From contig CM019704.1 in assembly GCA_009760885.1 (NCBI GenBank), positions 12,546,303-12,610,302 of the forward strand: DNA of 64,000 nt, written 5' to 3'. The translations under genes were made by a program, and so were the position numbers. The notes below the pieces were generated by a model. It searched no databases and was not told the DNA's origin. It saw only the letters and a program-made list of their open reading frames with translations. This document shows positions 21,762-31,452 of this stretch, piece after piece. The stretch comes from Achatina immaculata (lineage: Eukaryota; Mollusca; Gastropoda; Stylommatophora; Achatinidae). Every line of letters begins with the position of its first letter. Position 1 is the stretch's first letter.

Positions 21762-22451
21762 TATGTCAATACCTAAGAACAGCGAAGAGCAAATCCTTAA
21801 TGCGAATAAAACTAAATTGATGACAACTGACAAAACAAACAAGGCAGCTGATACATGCATCAATGAGGAAAAACTGGAAGAAGTGGAGCGTTTTGAATAT
21901 CTTGGATCACTACCAACTAATAATGGAGATACAATGAGGGAAATTAAAAGGAGGACATCTATCACTCTTCAGAAAGTAAAACAACATAAGAATCTGTGGA
22001 AAGGAACAGACAGAACCACAAAAATAAGATTTTTAAGGGCATGCATCTTTCCCATCGCAACATATGCCTGTGAGACCTGGACACTTAACAAAACAGCTGA
22101 GAAACACATAAATGCCTCTGAATGTAAATGCTACATAAGAGTTCTTCAAATATCATTGACACAAAAAAAAAACAAATATATCCATACTACAAGAACTTAA
22201 TATTGAAGGAGGCTAAACAGAGAAAATTTAAATATTTTGGATGCTTTAAACATCATGATAATCTAGAGAAAACTGTCTTGGAAGGGTACATAATGAGAAA
22301 AAGAAAAAGAGGAAGACCAAGGCGAAGATGGCTGCAAGACATTGATGATCTGCAAATGGATGCATCAGCAGCAGCCATCTTGCTCACAACCGAGAGGCCT
22401 ACAGGAGTGCTGTTAGGGAGACAAAGTTCTGAAAGGGACATCGAAAGAATG
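21762..22451 (+). mobile_element. RTE-A LINE, 5'-truncated copy
   Basis: Starts inside the RT after the catalytic box and covers KTKLMTTDKTNKAADTCINE, FEYLGSLPTNNGDTMREIKR, CETWTLNKTAEKHINASECK and KRKRGRPRRRWLQDID. Compared with 16280-19635 it has a one-base A-tract expansion at 22170 that shifts the frame and a small deletion near 22210 (the GWLVKRI block is lost). It ends at GAATG and is flanked by 11-bp target duplications in the 24-bp array. Confidence 0.88.
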
Positions 22452-22545
22452 TGGCTGATGATACATTACAATATACGGCTGGTGATACATTACAATATAT
22501 GGCTGGTGATACATATGGCTGGTGATACACTACAATATTTACAGT
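22452..22545. repeat. 24-bp minisatellite, right part of a split array
   Basis: About four units of GGCTGGTGATACATTACAAT plus ATAT, one shortened. Confidence 0.85.
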
Positions 22546-22564
22546 TAAGCTGCATTTAGAGCTG

Positions 22565-22990
22565 GGGTGTTTGGCCTAAGTCAGTTACTATAACTGAGGT
22601 CACAAACTAAGTACAGTTTATCACTATTACTGGAAGTCACATACTAAGTGCAGTTTACTACTATAACTGGAGGTCACACACTAAGTACAGTTTACCACTA
22701 TAACTGGAGGTCAAACACTAAGTACAGTTTACCACTAGAACTGAGGTCATACACAAAGTATAGTTTACCATTATTACTGGAGGTCAAACACTAAGTATAT
22801 TTTACCACTATTACTGGAGATCACACACTAAGTACAATTTACCACTTTTACTGGAGGTCAGACACTAAGTACAGTTTACCACTATTACTGGAGGTCAGAC
22901 ACCAAGTACAGTTTGCCACTATTACTGGAGGTCAGACACTAAGTATAGTTTACCACTATTACTGGAGGTCAGACACTAAGTATAGTTTAC
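22565..22990. repeat. Minisatellite, 37-bp unit, about 11 copies
   Basis: Units contain AGTTTACCACTATTACTGGA and GGTCAGACACTAAGTAC. The right half is more uniform than the left. Confidence 0.93.
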
Positions 22991-22991
22991 C

Positions 22992-23819
22992 TTTATTGCT
23001 TCTTCTTCACATTTCTGAGCCATTAAGGCTCATTGCTGCAGATAAAGTTCTCTTCCATTCCTCTCTATTCCTAATCTTCTCTCTCTAGTTGGTGACACCA
23101 GTTTCTTTTATATCCTCTTCTATATTGTCTTTCCATCTCTATCTTGGTATTGTTTCCTTCATCTCTTGTGCATACATCATTTTCATTTGTCTGTTCTCTT
23201 CCATTCTTTATATATGGCCCAACCAGTGTAGTTTGTTCAGTTTCAAGACCTTTATAATTTGGTAATATTTAAATAGACTGTTCAGTTCAGTGTTCTTTCT
23301 AGCTCTTCATTCTCCACTGTTGGTATCCTTTGTAGGCTAAAAGATTCTTCTTAGGATCTTGTTCTCAAAGATCTGCAATTGTTGTTCATCTTTCTTTTTT
23401 GTATTCCATGTTTCTGATCCACACATGACAGCTGGTCTTACTATAGTTTTGTAGATTGTTATTTTGGTGTTTTGGGATGGGATTTTGGATTCGAACAGGT
23501 GTTGCAAGGCAAAGTATATTTTATTCCCTATCTGTATTCTGCTTTTTAATTTCCTAGCTTACCATTTTGCTTCTGTTGAAGGTTGTGCCTAAATATTTGT
23601 ATGTTTCTGCTTTCCTAATAATCATCTCTCCAACATTTATATAACCTGGATAATTCTGCCTCTGGTCTCTTGATATCTTCATATACTCTGTCTTATCTTG
23701 GTTAATGGTCAAGGCCACTTTTAGTGCCACATATCTCACGTGTATCCAGGTATTGATAACTTCTTGTATAGTTTCCTCTACCAAGTCGATGTCATCAGCA
23801 TATCCTAGTATTTTAGCTT
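22992..23819 (-). pseudogene. LINE-C reverse transcriptase, palm end to C-terminus
   Basis: Minus-strand translation starts at LGYADDIDLVEETI (intact YADD catalytic box, about 23775-23812), then LTINQDKTEYMKIS, YKYLGTTFN and, in shifted frames, a C-terminal region with PAVMCGSETWNTKKKDEQQL, LHWLGHI and RWKDNIEEDIKETGV. The N-terminal side continues at 24013-24155 beyond a PLE-1 insertion. Several frameshifts make it inactive. It is a different family from LINE-B, F and H by the spacing and sequence of these blocks. Confidence 0.8.
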
Positions 23820-24012
23820 AGTAACACACAATAATTAGTGTATAAGTATATAACTATACACAAAACACTGCAGTAAAGCTGTGATACCAGAATGTATAAA
23901 CTAGGAAAAATGTAGGAACAGCTTTATTACTTAACGACTACAAAGTTGTGACGTTTCAGCGGGAGCCTTAATCATACAAAAACATATAGGACGAAGAAAT
24001 AGAGAGAGGAGA
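23820..24012 (-). mobile_element. PLE-1 3'-end fragment with 12-bp target duplication
   Basis: A 193-bp minus-strand copy of only the PLE-1 3' terminus: complement of AAACGTCACAACTTTGTAAT and GCTGCTCCTACTTTTT, and the terminal block AACACACAATAATTAGTGTA that is also found at 37749. It is flanked by an exact GTATTTTAGCTT duplication at 23808-23819 and 24013-24024. It splits the LINE-C reverse transcriptase just N-terminal to YADD. Confidence 0.9.
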
Positions 24013-24155
24013 GTATTTTAGCTTGTTCTTCTGCACTGCTTTCATCTTTCACTTTTCTGATTACCTTTTCTAGTACTAGGATGAACAGTAATGGAGATAA
24101 TGTATCACCTTGTTTTAAACCAGCTCTTATATAGAAGGGTTCTGACTGTAACACA
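24013..24155 (-). pseudogene. LINE-C reverse transcriptase, motif B part
   Basis: Minus-strand translation reads FYIRAGLKQGDTLSPLLFIL, LEKVIRKVKDESSAEEQAKI: RT motif B directly followed by the YADD part across the PLE-1 insertion (23812 and below). The 5' remainder of the element is not seen. Confidence 0.82.
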
Positions 24156-24249
24156 TGTTACAGCATGAATAGACATGTTTACCATCAGTTACTTATATTT
24201 TAAAACAAACAAAATGGAAATTAGCGCAGAAACAGTGTGGAAATTAACC

Positions 24250-24806
24250 ACAACAGAATAAATAGCAAGAATGGGCAAGGCAAGAGTAAAATTCCATCAG
24301 ATGAAGAAAATATGGGGAACTTCAGCCTTGTCAATTAAATTGAAGATCAGAGTATTTAACACCATGATAAAGCCCATTCTGCTATACGGTTCAGAAACGT
24401 GGAGAACTACTGTTATGATCATGAAACGAATCCAGATATTTATTAACACATGCCTTAGAAGGATTCTACAAATACGATGGCCAGATACCATAAGTAACCA
24501 AGAACTGCAGCAGCGAACAGGCCAGCAACCAGTGGAAGACGACATCCTACGAAGAAGATGGGGATGGATCGGACACACCCTACGGAAATCCACATCCAGC
24601 ACCACAAAGCAAGCCCTAACATGGAACCCACAGGGTAAAAGGGGGAGAGGGAGACCTAGGAACTCCTGGCGCCGAAGTCTGGACACGGACATCAAAATAA
24701 TGAACCAGACATGGAGACAGTTGGAAAGAGTGGCCCAGGACCGAACTGCCTGGCGAGCTCTTGTTGGCAGCCTATGCTCCACGAGGGGTCAGAGGCATAG
24801 ATAGAT
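24250..24806 (+). pseudogene. LINE-H C-terminal region, open but truncated
   Basis: An uninterrupted frame from 24271 to a stop at 24804 reads IKPILLYGSETWRTT, CLRRILQIRWPDTISNQEL, RRRWGWIGHTLRKS, LTWNPQGKRGRGRPRNSWRR, TWRQLERVAQDRTAWRALVG and LCSTRGQR. This is the classic tail of a LINE polyprotein after the RT palm. The 5' part is missing. The tail (GATA)n follows the stop, as expected for a LINE 3' end. It is better preserved than LINE-B. Confidence 0.85.
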
Positions 24807-24948
24807 AGAATAAATAAAGAATTGTGCTGTAATAACTTTTCAGTCACTCATAAAAAAGTACATACATGCACATAACCTGCATACATACATTGTTTACTCA
24901 TCAAATAACAATACCATGTGCTAGCTCATTTCCTACTCTCGTCTTGTG

Positions 24949-25118
24949 ATGAATTTTGTGTAGAATGATAAATGTTTAGAAAGTAATCACAAAATTTTGT
25001 GTAGAATGATATATGTTCAGAAAGTAATCACAAAATTTTGTGTAGAATGATATATGTTCAGAAAGTAATCACAAAATTTTGTGTAGAATGATAAATCTTC
25101 AGAAAGTAATCACAAAAT
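24949..25118. repeat. Minisatellite, 41-bp unit, 4 copies
   Basis: Units contain AAAATTTTGTGTAGAATGAT and GTTCAGAAAGTAATCAC. Confidence 0.92.
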
Positions 25119-25631
25119 GGATTATACCACATTAAACAGTCTTATGGACCTTGGTTGTAAGTAGAAATGGTAGTAACTCAGATGGCCATAAGTCTTCACA
25201 CAATTCTGTTTGGTTGATGGTATTAAATCACACAACAAATGAGGTATGGTTGGTAGAATTACGTTACAATAAATGTTCAGTGGTATTAAGTTATAAATAC
25301 AAGGGGCAACTGATAAATAAAGTCTCCAACCACATCAAATCTCTAATAATGGAGAACAAAAAAAGTTTGCATATCCATTAGGTAGCCATTACTATGTAGT
25401 GTAAATAGACCAAGTATCAGTGCAATGTTGGAAGCTATTAAGTAGTAGTGTCAGTTAGTAATGAGTGCTACATCTGAGTTAGACCAAGTATCAGTGCAAT
25501 GTTGGAAGCTGTTTAGTGTCAGCTAGTAATGAGTGCTACATCTGAGTTACATATGAAGCACCAATCAGTGACAGTTTCTGACACTGGAAGGTTGCACTCC
25601 AACTGAAATTCATAGGCGTATGAAGCAGTCT

Positions 25632-25842
25632 ATGGTGATGTTTGTATGGATGTGACAATCTATGATGATGTTTGTATGGATGTGACAATCTATGATGATG
25701 TTTGTATGGATGTGACAATCTATGATGATGTTTGTATGGATGTGAAAATCTATGATGATGTTTGTATGGATGTGACAATCTATGATGATGTTTGTATGGA
25801 TGTGACAATCTATGACGATGTTTGTATGGATGTGAAAAATGT
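25632..25842. repeat. 30-bp minisatellite inside the mariner DNA-binding domain
   Basis: Seven copies of a unit containing GATGTTTGTATGGATGTGAC, each reading YDDVCMDVTI in the transposase frame. The first copy follows directly from the helix-turn-helix coding block, showing that the unit is expanded transposase sequence. Confidence 0.93.
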
Positions 25843-26144
25843 TTGAAAGTGCATCTTACATGCTGAAAGCTGTAGTAAAGGTGAGATAATTCTGTAATGA
25901 GCAAAGACCAGGGTGACCCAATTCATGATAAAAACCAGTGCAAAGTGGATGTCATAATTTTTTTTTAAATCGCTGAATTAAGCTGAATTAAATTTCTCTC
26001 CTGTTACATATAAGTCATGAAATGTGCACAATATCAGTGAGACGATGAATTACAGAAAAGTTTGTGCCAGACAAATCTCGTGACAACTGACACACTCCAT
26101 GAAGGAACACAGAAAAACTGTTTCTCAAGAACTTCTTGACCAAT

Positions 26145-26276
26145 ATTGTCTTATGATTTTCTCCTGAATATTGTCTTATGATTTTCTCCTGAATATTGTC
26201 TTATGATTTTCTCCTGAATATTTTCTTATGATTTTCTCCTGAATATTGTCTTATGATTTTCTCCTGAATACTGTCC
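26145..26276. repeat. 25-bp minisatellite inside the mariner catalytic domain
   Basis: Five copies of TGTCTTATGATTTTCTCCTG plus AATAT. The last copy flows into the CCTGGTGACGAACACTGGGT that encodes GDEHW, so the array repeats the codons just before the first catalytic Asp. Confidence 0.92.
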
Positions 26277-26924
26277 TGGTGACGAACACTGGGTGCATCA
26301 TTATGATCCAGAAAACAAAAGGCAATCCATGGAATATCGTCATCCAGGTTTTCTGAATATCAAGAAATTCAAACGTGTTACTTCGGTGAAAAAATGTCAT
26401 GGTCACCATTTTTTGGAATGTAAAGGGCGTGATTTACATGGAACTTCTAAATACAAGAGTGACTGTAAATTCCCAAAGGTATTGTAACACCTTACAATTA
26501 CTCAAGCAGAATGCACTTTTTCATCACGACAAAATTTTCTTTTTCATCATGACAATGTAAGGGCACACTGTATTGTACAAAAGATGGAAAATGCAACAAG
26601 CCTGGAATTCACAATTGTTCCACACCCTTCCTACAGCCCAGACTTGGCACTGTCTGACTTCTGGCTGTTCCATAAATTGAATGTGATGTTGAAAGAGCAG
26701 CATTTTTCATCACATGCCAAAGCTGAAGGTGCTGTTCGCACAAGGATCAGACACCAACCAGAAACTTTCTTCATTAACAGAATAAAACAATGGATATCAA
26801 AGTTGGAAAAATATGTAGCTGTAAATGGGGACTATGCTGAAAAATAAGTTTACAATATGTATTAGAGAAAAATGAATTTGCTTCATTTTGAAACCAGTTT
26901 TATTATTTTATATTGTTAGAAACT

Positions 26925-27062
26925 TATTTTATACAGTTGGAGATCTTACTACAGTTAGAGACCTTACTACAGTTAGAGACCTTACTACAGTTGGAGACCT
27001 TACTACAGTTGGAGACCTCACTACAGTTGGAGGGAGACCTTACTACAGTTGGAGACCTTACT
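26925..27062. repeat. Minisatellite, 18-bp unit at the mariner right end
   Basis: About 7 copies of CAGTTGGAGACCTTACTA, starting within the presumed right terminal repeat of the mariner. Confidence 0.88.
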
Positions 27063-27164
27063 TATCAATTACCCCTAATATTTGAGAATATTTTTTAGCA
27101 TCACAAAATGGGAAATATTGTTTTTACATTGGGATGTATATATCAGTAATATCTGACAGAGCCA

Positions 27165-27580
27165 GAGACTGGTACAGAGAATAGGAGAAACAGAGGGAGG
27201 GAGAGAGAGGAAGGAGAAAGGATGGGAGAGAAAGAGGAAGAAAGGAAAGAAGAGAGAGCAGGGAGAAAGGAAGGGGGGGGGTGAGAGAGAAGAAGGGAGA
27301 AAGAAAGGGAAGGAGAGAGAAAGAGAGAGAAAGGAAGAGAGAGAGAAGGTGGGTAAAAGGAAGGGAGAGAGAGAGAAAGAGGGAGAAAGGAAAAGAGAGA
27401 GAAGGTGGGTGAAAGGAAGGGAGAGAGAGAGAAGGAGGGAGAAAGGAAGGGAGAGAGAGATAAGAGGGAGAAAGGAATGGAGAGAGAAAGAAGAGGGAGA
27501 AAGGAAGGGAGAAAGAGAGAGAATGAGGGAGAAAGGAAAGGAGAGAGAGAAGAGGGAGAAAGGGAGGGAGAGTAAATCCA
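27165..27580. repeat. Purine-only tract, about 400 bp
   Basis: The plus strand is nearly all A and G with GAGAGAGAGAAGGAGGGAGA-type motifs, built from about 35-bp sub-repeats with GTGGGT interruptions. It could form triplex DNA. The open frame through it is low-complexity and not a gene. Confidence 0.93.
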
Positions 27581-27599
27581 GATCTTATCTCCTGTTATG

Positions 27600-27830
27600 T
27601 TCTTAAGAAAGTTTCTATGGCAAGCAGTTCCTGACTGATTTCAACATGGTTCTCTTTCTGATCATTATGAAATGGGGCATGAATTTTGCACAGATGCAAC
27701 ACAACAGAATTTTTTAGTCAATATTTGATGACAAGATCCTGTGCTGAAGCCCACTTTGTCAACAACTTCCTCTGACAATCTAGGAAGTTGTGTGGTGGTT
27801 ACACTCTCTACAACAGAGCATTTCCTGTAT
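27600..27830 (-). pseudogene. Mariner transposase fragment, second helix-turn-helix
   Basis: Minus-strand translation reads LSEEVVDKVGFSTGSCHQIL, TKKF, then in a shifted frame FHNDQKENHVEISQELLA. These are the second helix-turn-helix and linker of a mariner transposase, of a group closer to Mos1-like elements than the copy at 25300. About 230 bp remain. Confidence 0.8.
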
Positions 27831-28151
27831 ACACATACACACACACTGCTCTTTAAGCTCCTATCCTGCCATTTGGTCCCTAATCCGACAAGCACAAGGT
27901 GCACTCAATAACTGCACCACAGCGACTGTGCAAGTTCAAGCACTATTTAAAAAGTTCACTTTTTTTTTTAACACACCTGGTATTGTGACCACTTAAACAT
28001 TTAAATTAATGGTAATACAAGGATCTGAAATAATGATGTGACTACTTGCAGAAAGTTTAATTAATGGCAGTACAAGGATCGAACATAATGTGACAAATTA
28101 CAGCTCTTTAGTTAATGACTTCAGAGAATAAGACAAAATATGAGCACTTAC
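27831..28151. other. Intron sequence, nothing recognised
   Basis: Contains short direct repeats of ACAAGGATC...ATAATG. No coding similarity was seen. Confidence 0.45.
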
Positions 28152-28259
28152 ACAGTTCTTGGAAAAGCTGGACAAACCCTGGGTACTGATCTCTGTGATT
28201 TCATAAAACACAGTTGACAGGCAGCTCAAACATACAGTTATTTCTGATGTATACCTCAC
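28152..28259 (-). CDS. TRPV-like channel exon, S2 segment
   Basis: A 108-bp, 36-codon exon, phase 0 at both ends. The acceptor is TCTGGACACAG and the donor TGT|GTAAGT. It encodes VRYTSEITVCLSCLSTVFYE and ITEISTQGLSSFSKNC, matching the S2 region and following loop of invertebrate TRPV channels, with the characteristic QGL before S3. It joins in phase to the upstream exon ending CIDA (37438) and the downstream exon starting THAPAQTV (4112). The intron to the next exon is about 24 kb and holds arrays, mariners and LINEs. The acceptor has a weak pyrimidine tract, so the 5' boundary is less certain than the 3' one. Confidence 0.8.
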
Positions 28260-28319
28260 CTGTGTCCAGAAATAAGATAAAGACATTCAATTACCACATG
28301 GTACATGATGATGGTGATG

Positions 28320-28350
28320 ACTGATGATGATGATGATGTATTAATGAAAT
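28320..28350. repeat. (GATGAT)n microsatellite
   Basis: Short run of GATGAT triplets. Confidence 0.8.
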
Positions 28351-28460
28351 ACATTATGACAGTCATAATAAGGGGAACAATTCCTTGCAGTTACAGCATA
28401 ATATATGCAGGTAACTTGGAGACACAGGTACAGTCTAGCTGTTACAGTATGACTTACATG

Positions 28461-29090
28461 GTTGTGGTTAACTTGTTTACATAGATTCAAGCACTTTCTG
28501 GAGGTTATAATATGCTATATATGTGGTTAATTTCACTACAGGAAATGATACAAGCACTTTCTGGAGGTTATAATATGATATATATGTGGTTAATTTCACT
28601 ACAGGAAATGATACAAGCACTTTCTGGAGGTTATAATATGCTATATATGTGGTTAATTTCACTACAGGAAATGATACAAGCACTTTCTGGAGGTTATAAT
28701 ATGCTATATATGTGGTTAATTTCACTACAGGAAATGATACAAGCATTTTCTTGAGGTTATAATATTATATATATGTGGTTAATTTCACTACAGGAAATGA
28801 TACAAGCATTTTCTTGAGGTTATAATATTATATATATGTGGTTAATTTCACTACAGGAAATGATACAAGCATTTTCTTGAGGTTATAATATGATATATAT
28901 ATTATATGTGTGTGTGTGTGCATGTGTGTGCTTGCGTGCATGCATGTGTGTGTGTGTGTGGTTAACTTCACTGCATGAAATGATACAAGCACTTTCTAAA
29001 GGTTATAATATGCTATATATGTGGTTAACGTCACTACATACAATGATACAAGCACTTTCTAAAGGTTATAATATGACAGTTATCATCTAT
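28461..29090. repeat. Minisatellite, 63-bp unit, about 9 copies, with (TG)n inside
   Basis: Units contain TTCACTACAGGAAATGATAC and CTTTCTGGAGGTTATAATAT. A (TG)n expansion at about 28905-28960 has grown in one unit from TATATATGTGG. Open frames on both strands reflect the 63-bp period. Confidence 0.93.
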
Positions 29091-29179
29091 GACTACTTCA
29101 ATGGATGTTAGAGTATGTGCTGAAGCATGTATGAGGATGTCCTGAGTATGATGATGCTGCATTCTGAATCCTAAAAAAA

Positions 29180-29395
29180 CCATAAACTGTGGACAAAATT
29201 AATGGTGGAGAAACATAAACTGTGGATAAAGTTAGTGGTGGATATACATAAACTGTGGATAAAGTTAGTGGAGAAACATAAACTGTGGATAAAGTTAGTG
29301 GTGGATAAACATAAACTGTGGATAAAGTTAGTTGTGGATAAACATAAACTGTAGATAAAGTTAGTTGTGGACAAACATAAACTGTGGATGAATGA
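29180..29395. repeat. Minisatellite, 33-bp unit, about 6.5 copies
   Basis: Units contain CATAAACTGTGGATAAAGTT and AGTGGTGGATAAA. Confidence 0.92.
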
Positions 29396-29982
29396 CTAGT
29401 GACAAAACATTAAAAAACTATGCAGTGATGTTTTGAGATGACGATTTAGAAAGTTGGGGATAATGAAGCAGACACACTATAAAGTGATGTTCTATGACTT
29501 GCAAAGAACATTAATGATGTAACAGTATAGGGTTTTTCTGTTAGTTAGCTTACTATAGTTAAAGAGATATAACGATATTACAGTAAAGATAGTCACAGTT
29601 AGGCCCAAGTCTTGTGCAAAATCATGTTTTACAACTTTTTACAACTTTCATTTTCTTAAACAAACATGTCACCAAAAATATGGCCCAAGCCTGAGTTTAA
29701 TCACTCTGTTGTGTCAATACAGACGGGCTGCCTACACATTTCATGAGCTTACTGAGAGCTTTTTAGTTTTAGAAACTTACGTAGGCTATCTCGTGGGTAA
29801 AGTTCACGAAACTTGTTCACTAATTTTGGAGTAGTTTTTTAGATTATTCTTGAGTTAGAGGCCAGAGTGAGAGGAAGCTTTTTTAGAAGAGTCAGTGACG
29901 TTTGAGTCAGTGTTTGTAACATGTTGAGCATAGTTGTTTCTTGTCAAAGTTTCCCAGGAAGAGATAAAGGGAATACATGTTG
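29396..29982. other. Unique sequence, nothing recognised
   Basis: No protein or RNA similarity was seen. It may be the left flank of repeat X. Confidence 0.4.
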
Positions 29983-30194
29983 TAAATGTAGCTCTAGTAT
30001 TTCTGTGTAGAAGGGCTTTGGCCCAAAGTATGCAGGTTAGAATGGAAGTTTTGAAATGAGTTATATTCCTTGTTGGAACTGTATGTACACATAATTTTTG
30101 TTGCATTGAATGTATGGCCTTTGCTCCCATGTGGTGTTTGAATACTTACACTGGGACACTCTTTTTGTAATGATGTTTTGGCCAAAGGATGTGA

Positions 30195-31140
30195 CAGAAT
30201 TCTTTCTAAGGGATATAATTCATGGCAAAATTAGTATTTTGACTAACTGATTAAATCCCTTATTTAATTATGACACATGATTGTTGATGAAAAGGAAGGT
30301 CATTCTTGACACTTTAAAACTCCCGAGATTTATGATCATGTTTGATGAACTTTACCCTGACATGTTTTTTTACTCAAGCTTAGTTAAGACCTTGGAAAAT
30401 CTCGGGGAGTAGCAAATTTTATCCAGACATGTTTTTATTAAAATTTAAATTTGGAATCTCCAGTTAGTTTTTCACTGAAGGTCATTTTTGGACGTTGAAA
30501 TCCCCATATTGTGATTGAACTTTCTCTAGATTTGTTTTTAGGGCTAGATAAAATTAGGTTGTTTTTCGCTTCTCGGCCTTTTGGCTAAGATCAAAGTGTA
30601 GGCCTTTTGGCTAAGATCAAAGTGTAGTTCTACGCTCTGTAGAATGTACACTTTGTTATTTTGGAACCAACGAGGTGTTTGAGGCCGCCCTGCACATTGA
30701 CTGCCGGGGGTAAGGTCCGCATCTCGTTACGGGTGGGCCCGGTTTGCAGTACCACCGGGTCACAGCCTGTTGTTTTCGTTGTCTCAAAAAAAAGGTTGTT
30801 TTTCAGAGACTAGTCCAAAGTTTTAAACAGGTGATTTTCAAAGTTGAGACTTTCTCATGGACGAATGTTCACGAAAAATGAAAAGTAGAAATTGTTGATG
30901 GTATTTAAGCGCTGAACTTTTACATAGGAAGATTGATGATTGATTATTGTTAGATGGAGATTAGAATGTGGGATTTAAGACAGAAGATGGAAGTGTGAGA
31001 ATCACTGTGATTAGTGATTAAGTTATGTGATTATACTGAGTGAGATTTTTTTTTATAGATAGTTGATAGATTTGATAACATTATGGGTTAGAAAGCGTTC
31101 TAGGAAGCTGTGTAGTAATTTATGATGGAATGTGAGTTGA
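30195..31140 (+). repeat. Repeat X, copy 1 (with U2-headed insertion)
   Basis: Homologous to the complement of 11450-12120 apart from the retroposon at 30568-30792. No coding similarity was recognised. A family label cannot be given from this window alone. Confidence 0.82.
30568..30792 (+). mobile_element. U2-snRNA-headed retroposon (SINE-like), copy 1
   Basis: The head is the 5' end of U2 snRNA (GCTTCTCGGCCTTTTGGCTA, AGATCAAAGTGTA). A 26-bp piece of it is duplicated in tandem (30575-30600 and 30601-30626), and the GUAGUA branch-site pairing sequence is absent. Then come a hairpin TTCTAC/GTAGAA, an Sm-like TTATTTTGG (30656-30664), a GC-rich body and a U2 stem-loop IV look-alike (30738-30759, with TTTGCAGTACC in the loop). 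It ends in an A8 tail and is flanked by an exact 12-bp duplication AGGTTGTTTTTC (30556-30567 and 30793-30804). The A-tail and target duplication show LINE-mediated retroposition. A working U2 gene is unlikely. Confidence 0.87.
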
Positions 31141-31452
31141 GTTTTCCTTCCATGGGTCCAGGTATGTTTATATGTAACTGACGAATGTCACAATAGTTCT
31201 TTTGAAGCATTGTAGAACTTATAAGGTCCGATACTTGTTTTAAATGTAGCTCTAGTATTTCTGTGTAGAAGGGCTTTGGCCCAAAGTATGCAGGTTAGAA
31301 TGGAAGTTTTGAAATGAGTTATATTCCTTGTTGGAACTGTATGTACACATAATTTTTGTTGCATTGAATGTATGGCCTTTGCTCCCATGTGGTGTTTGAA
31401 TACTTACACTGGGACACTCTTTTTGTAATGATGTTTTGGCCAAAGGATGTGA

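Larger units (their letters stand above)
25560..26848 (+). pseudogene. Mariner transposase, SETMAR-like group
   Basis: Blocks in order: LEGCTPTEIHRRMKQS (first helix-turn-helix), the expanded YDDVCMDVTI block, then after a decayed linker PDKSRDN, HREHRKTVSQELLDQY, the expanded YDFLLN block, GDEHWVHHYDPENKRQSMEY (first catalytic Asp), FHHDNVRAHCIVQKMENATS (second Asp, intact) and VPHPSYSPDLALSDFWLFHK (third Asp), ending WISKLEKYVAVNGDYAEK. Frameshifts and stops lie between these parts. The C-terminal third (26584-26848) is open. It is a cut-and-paste DNA transposase by family; this copy is dead. Confidence 0.88.
25300..26941 (+). mobile_element. Mariner (SETMAR-like) copy enlarged by internal minisatellites
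   Basis: The left end begins right after a TA (25298-25299) with CAAGGGGCAACTGATAAATA. The right end near 26919-26941 (AACTTATTTTATACAGTTG) is its degraded inverse. At 1.64 kb it is longer than the usual 1.3 kb because two coding segments are tandemly expanded. The transposase is broken in several places. Confidence 0.8.

Noticed and set aside
27349..27606. Charged Glu/Arg/Lys-rich protein
   Set aside because: Low-complexity purine tract; the reading frame is a composition effect.
30568..30792. Functional U2 snRNA gene
   Set aside because: The branch-site pairing region is missing, the 5' stem is duplicated, and an A-tail and target duplications show retroposition.
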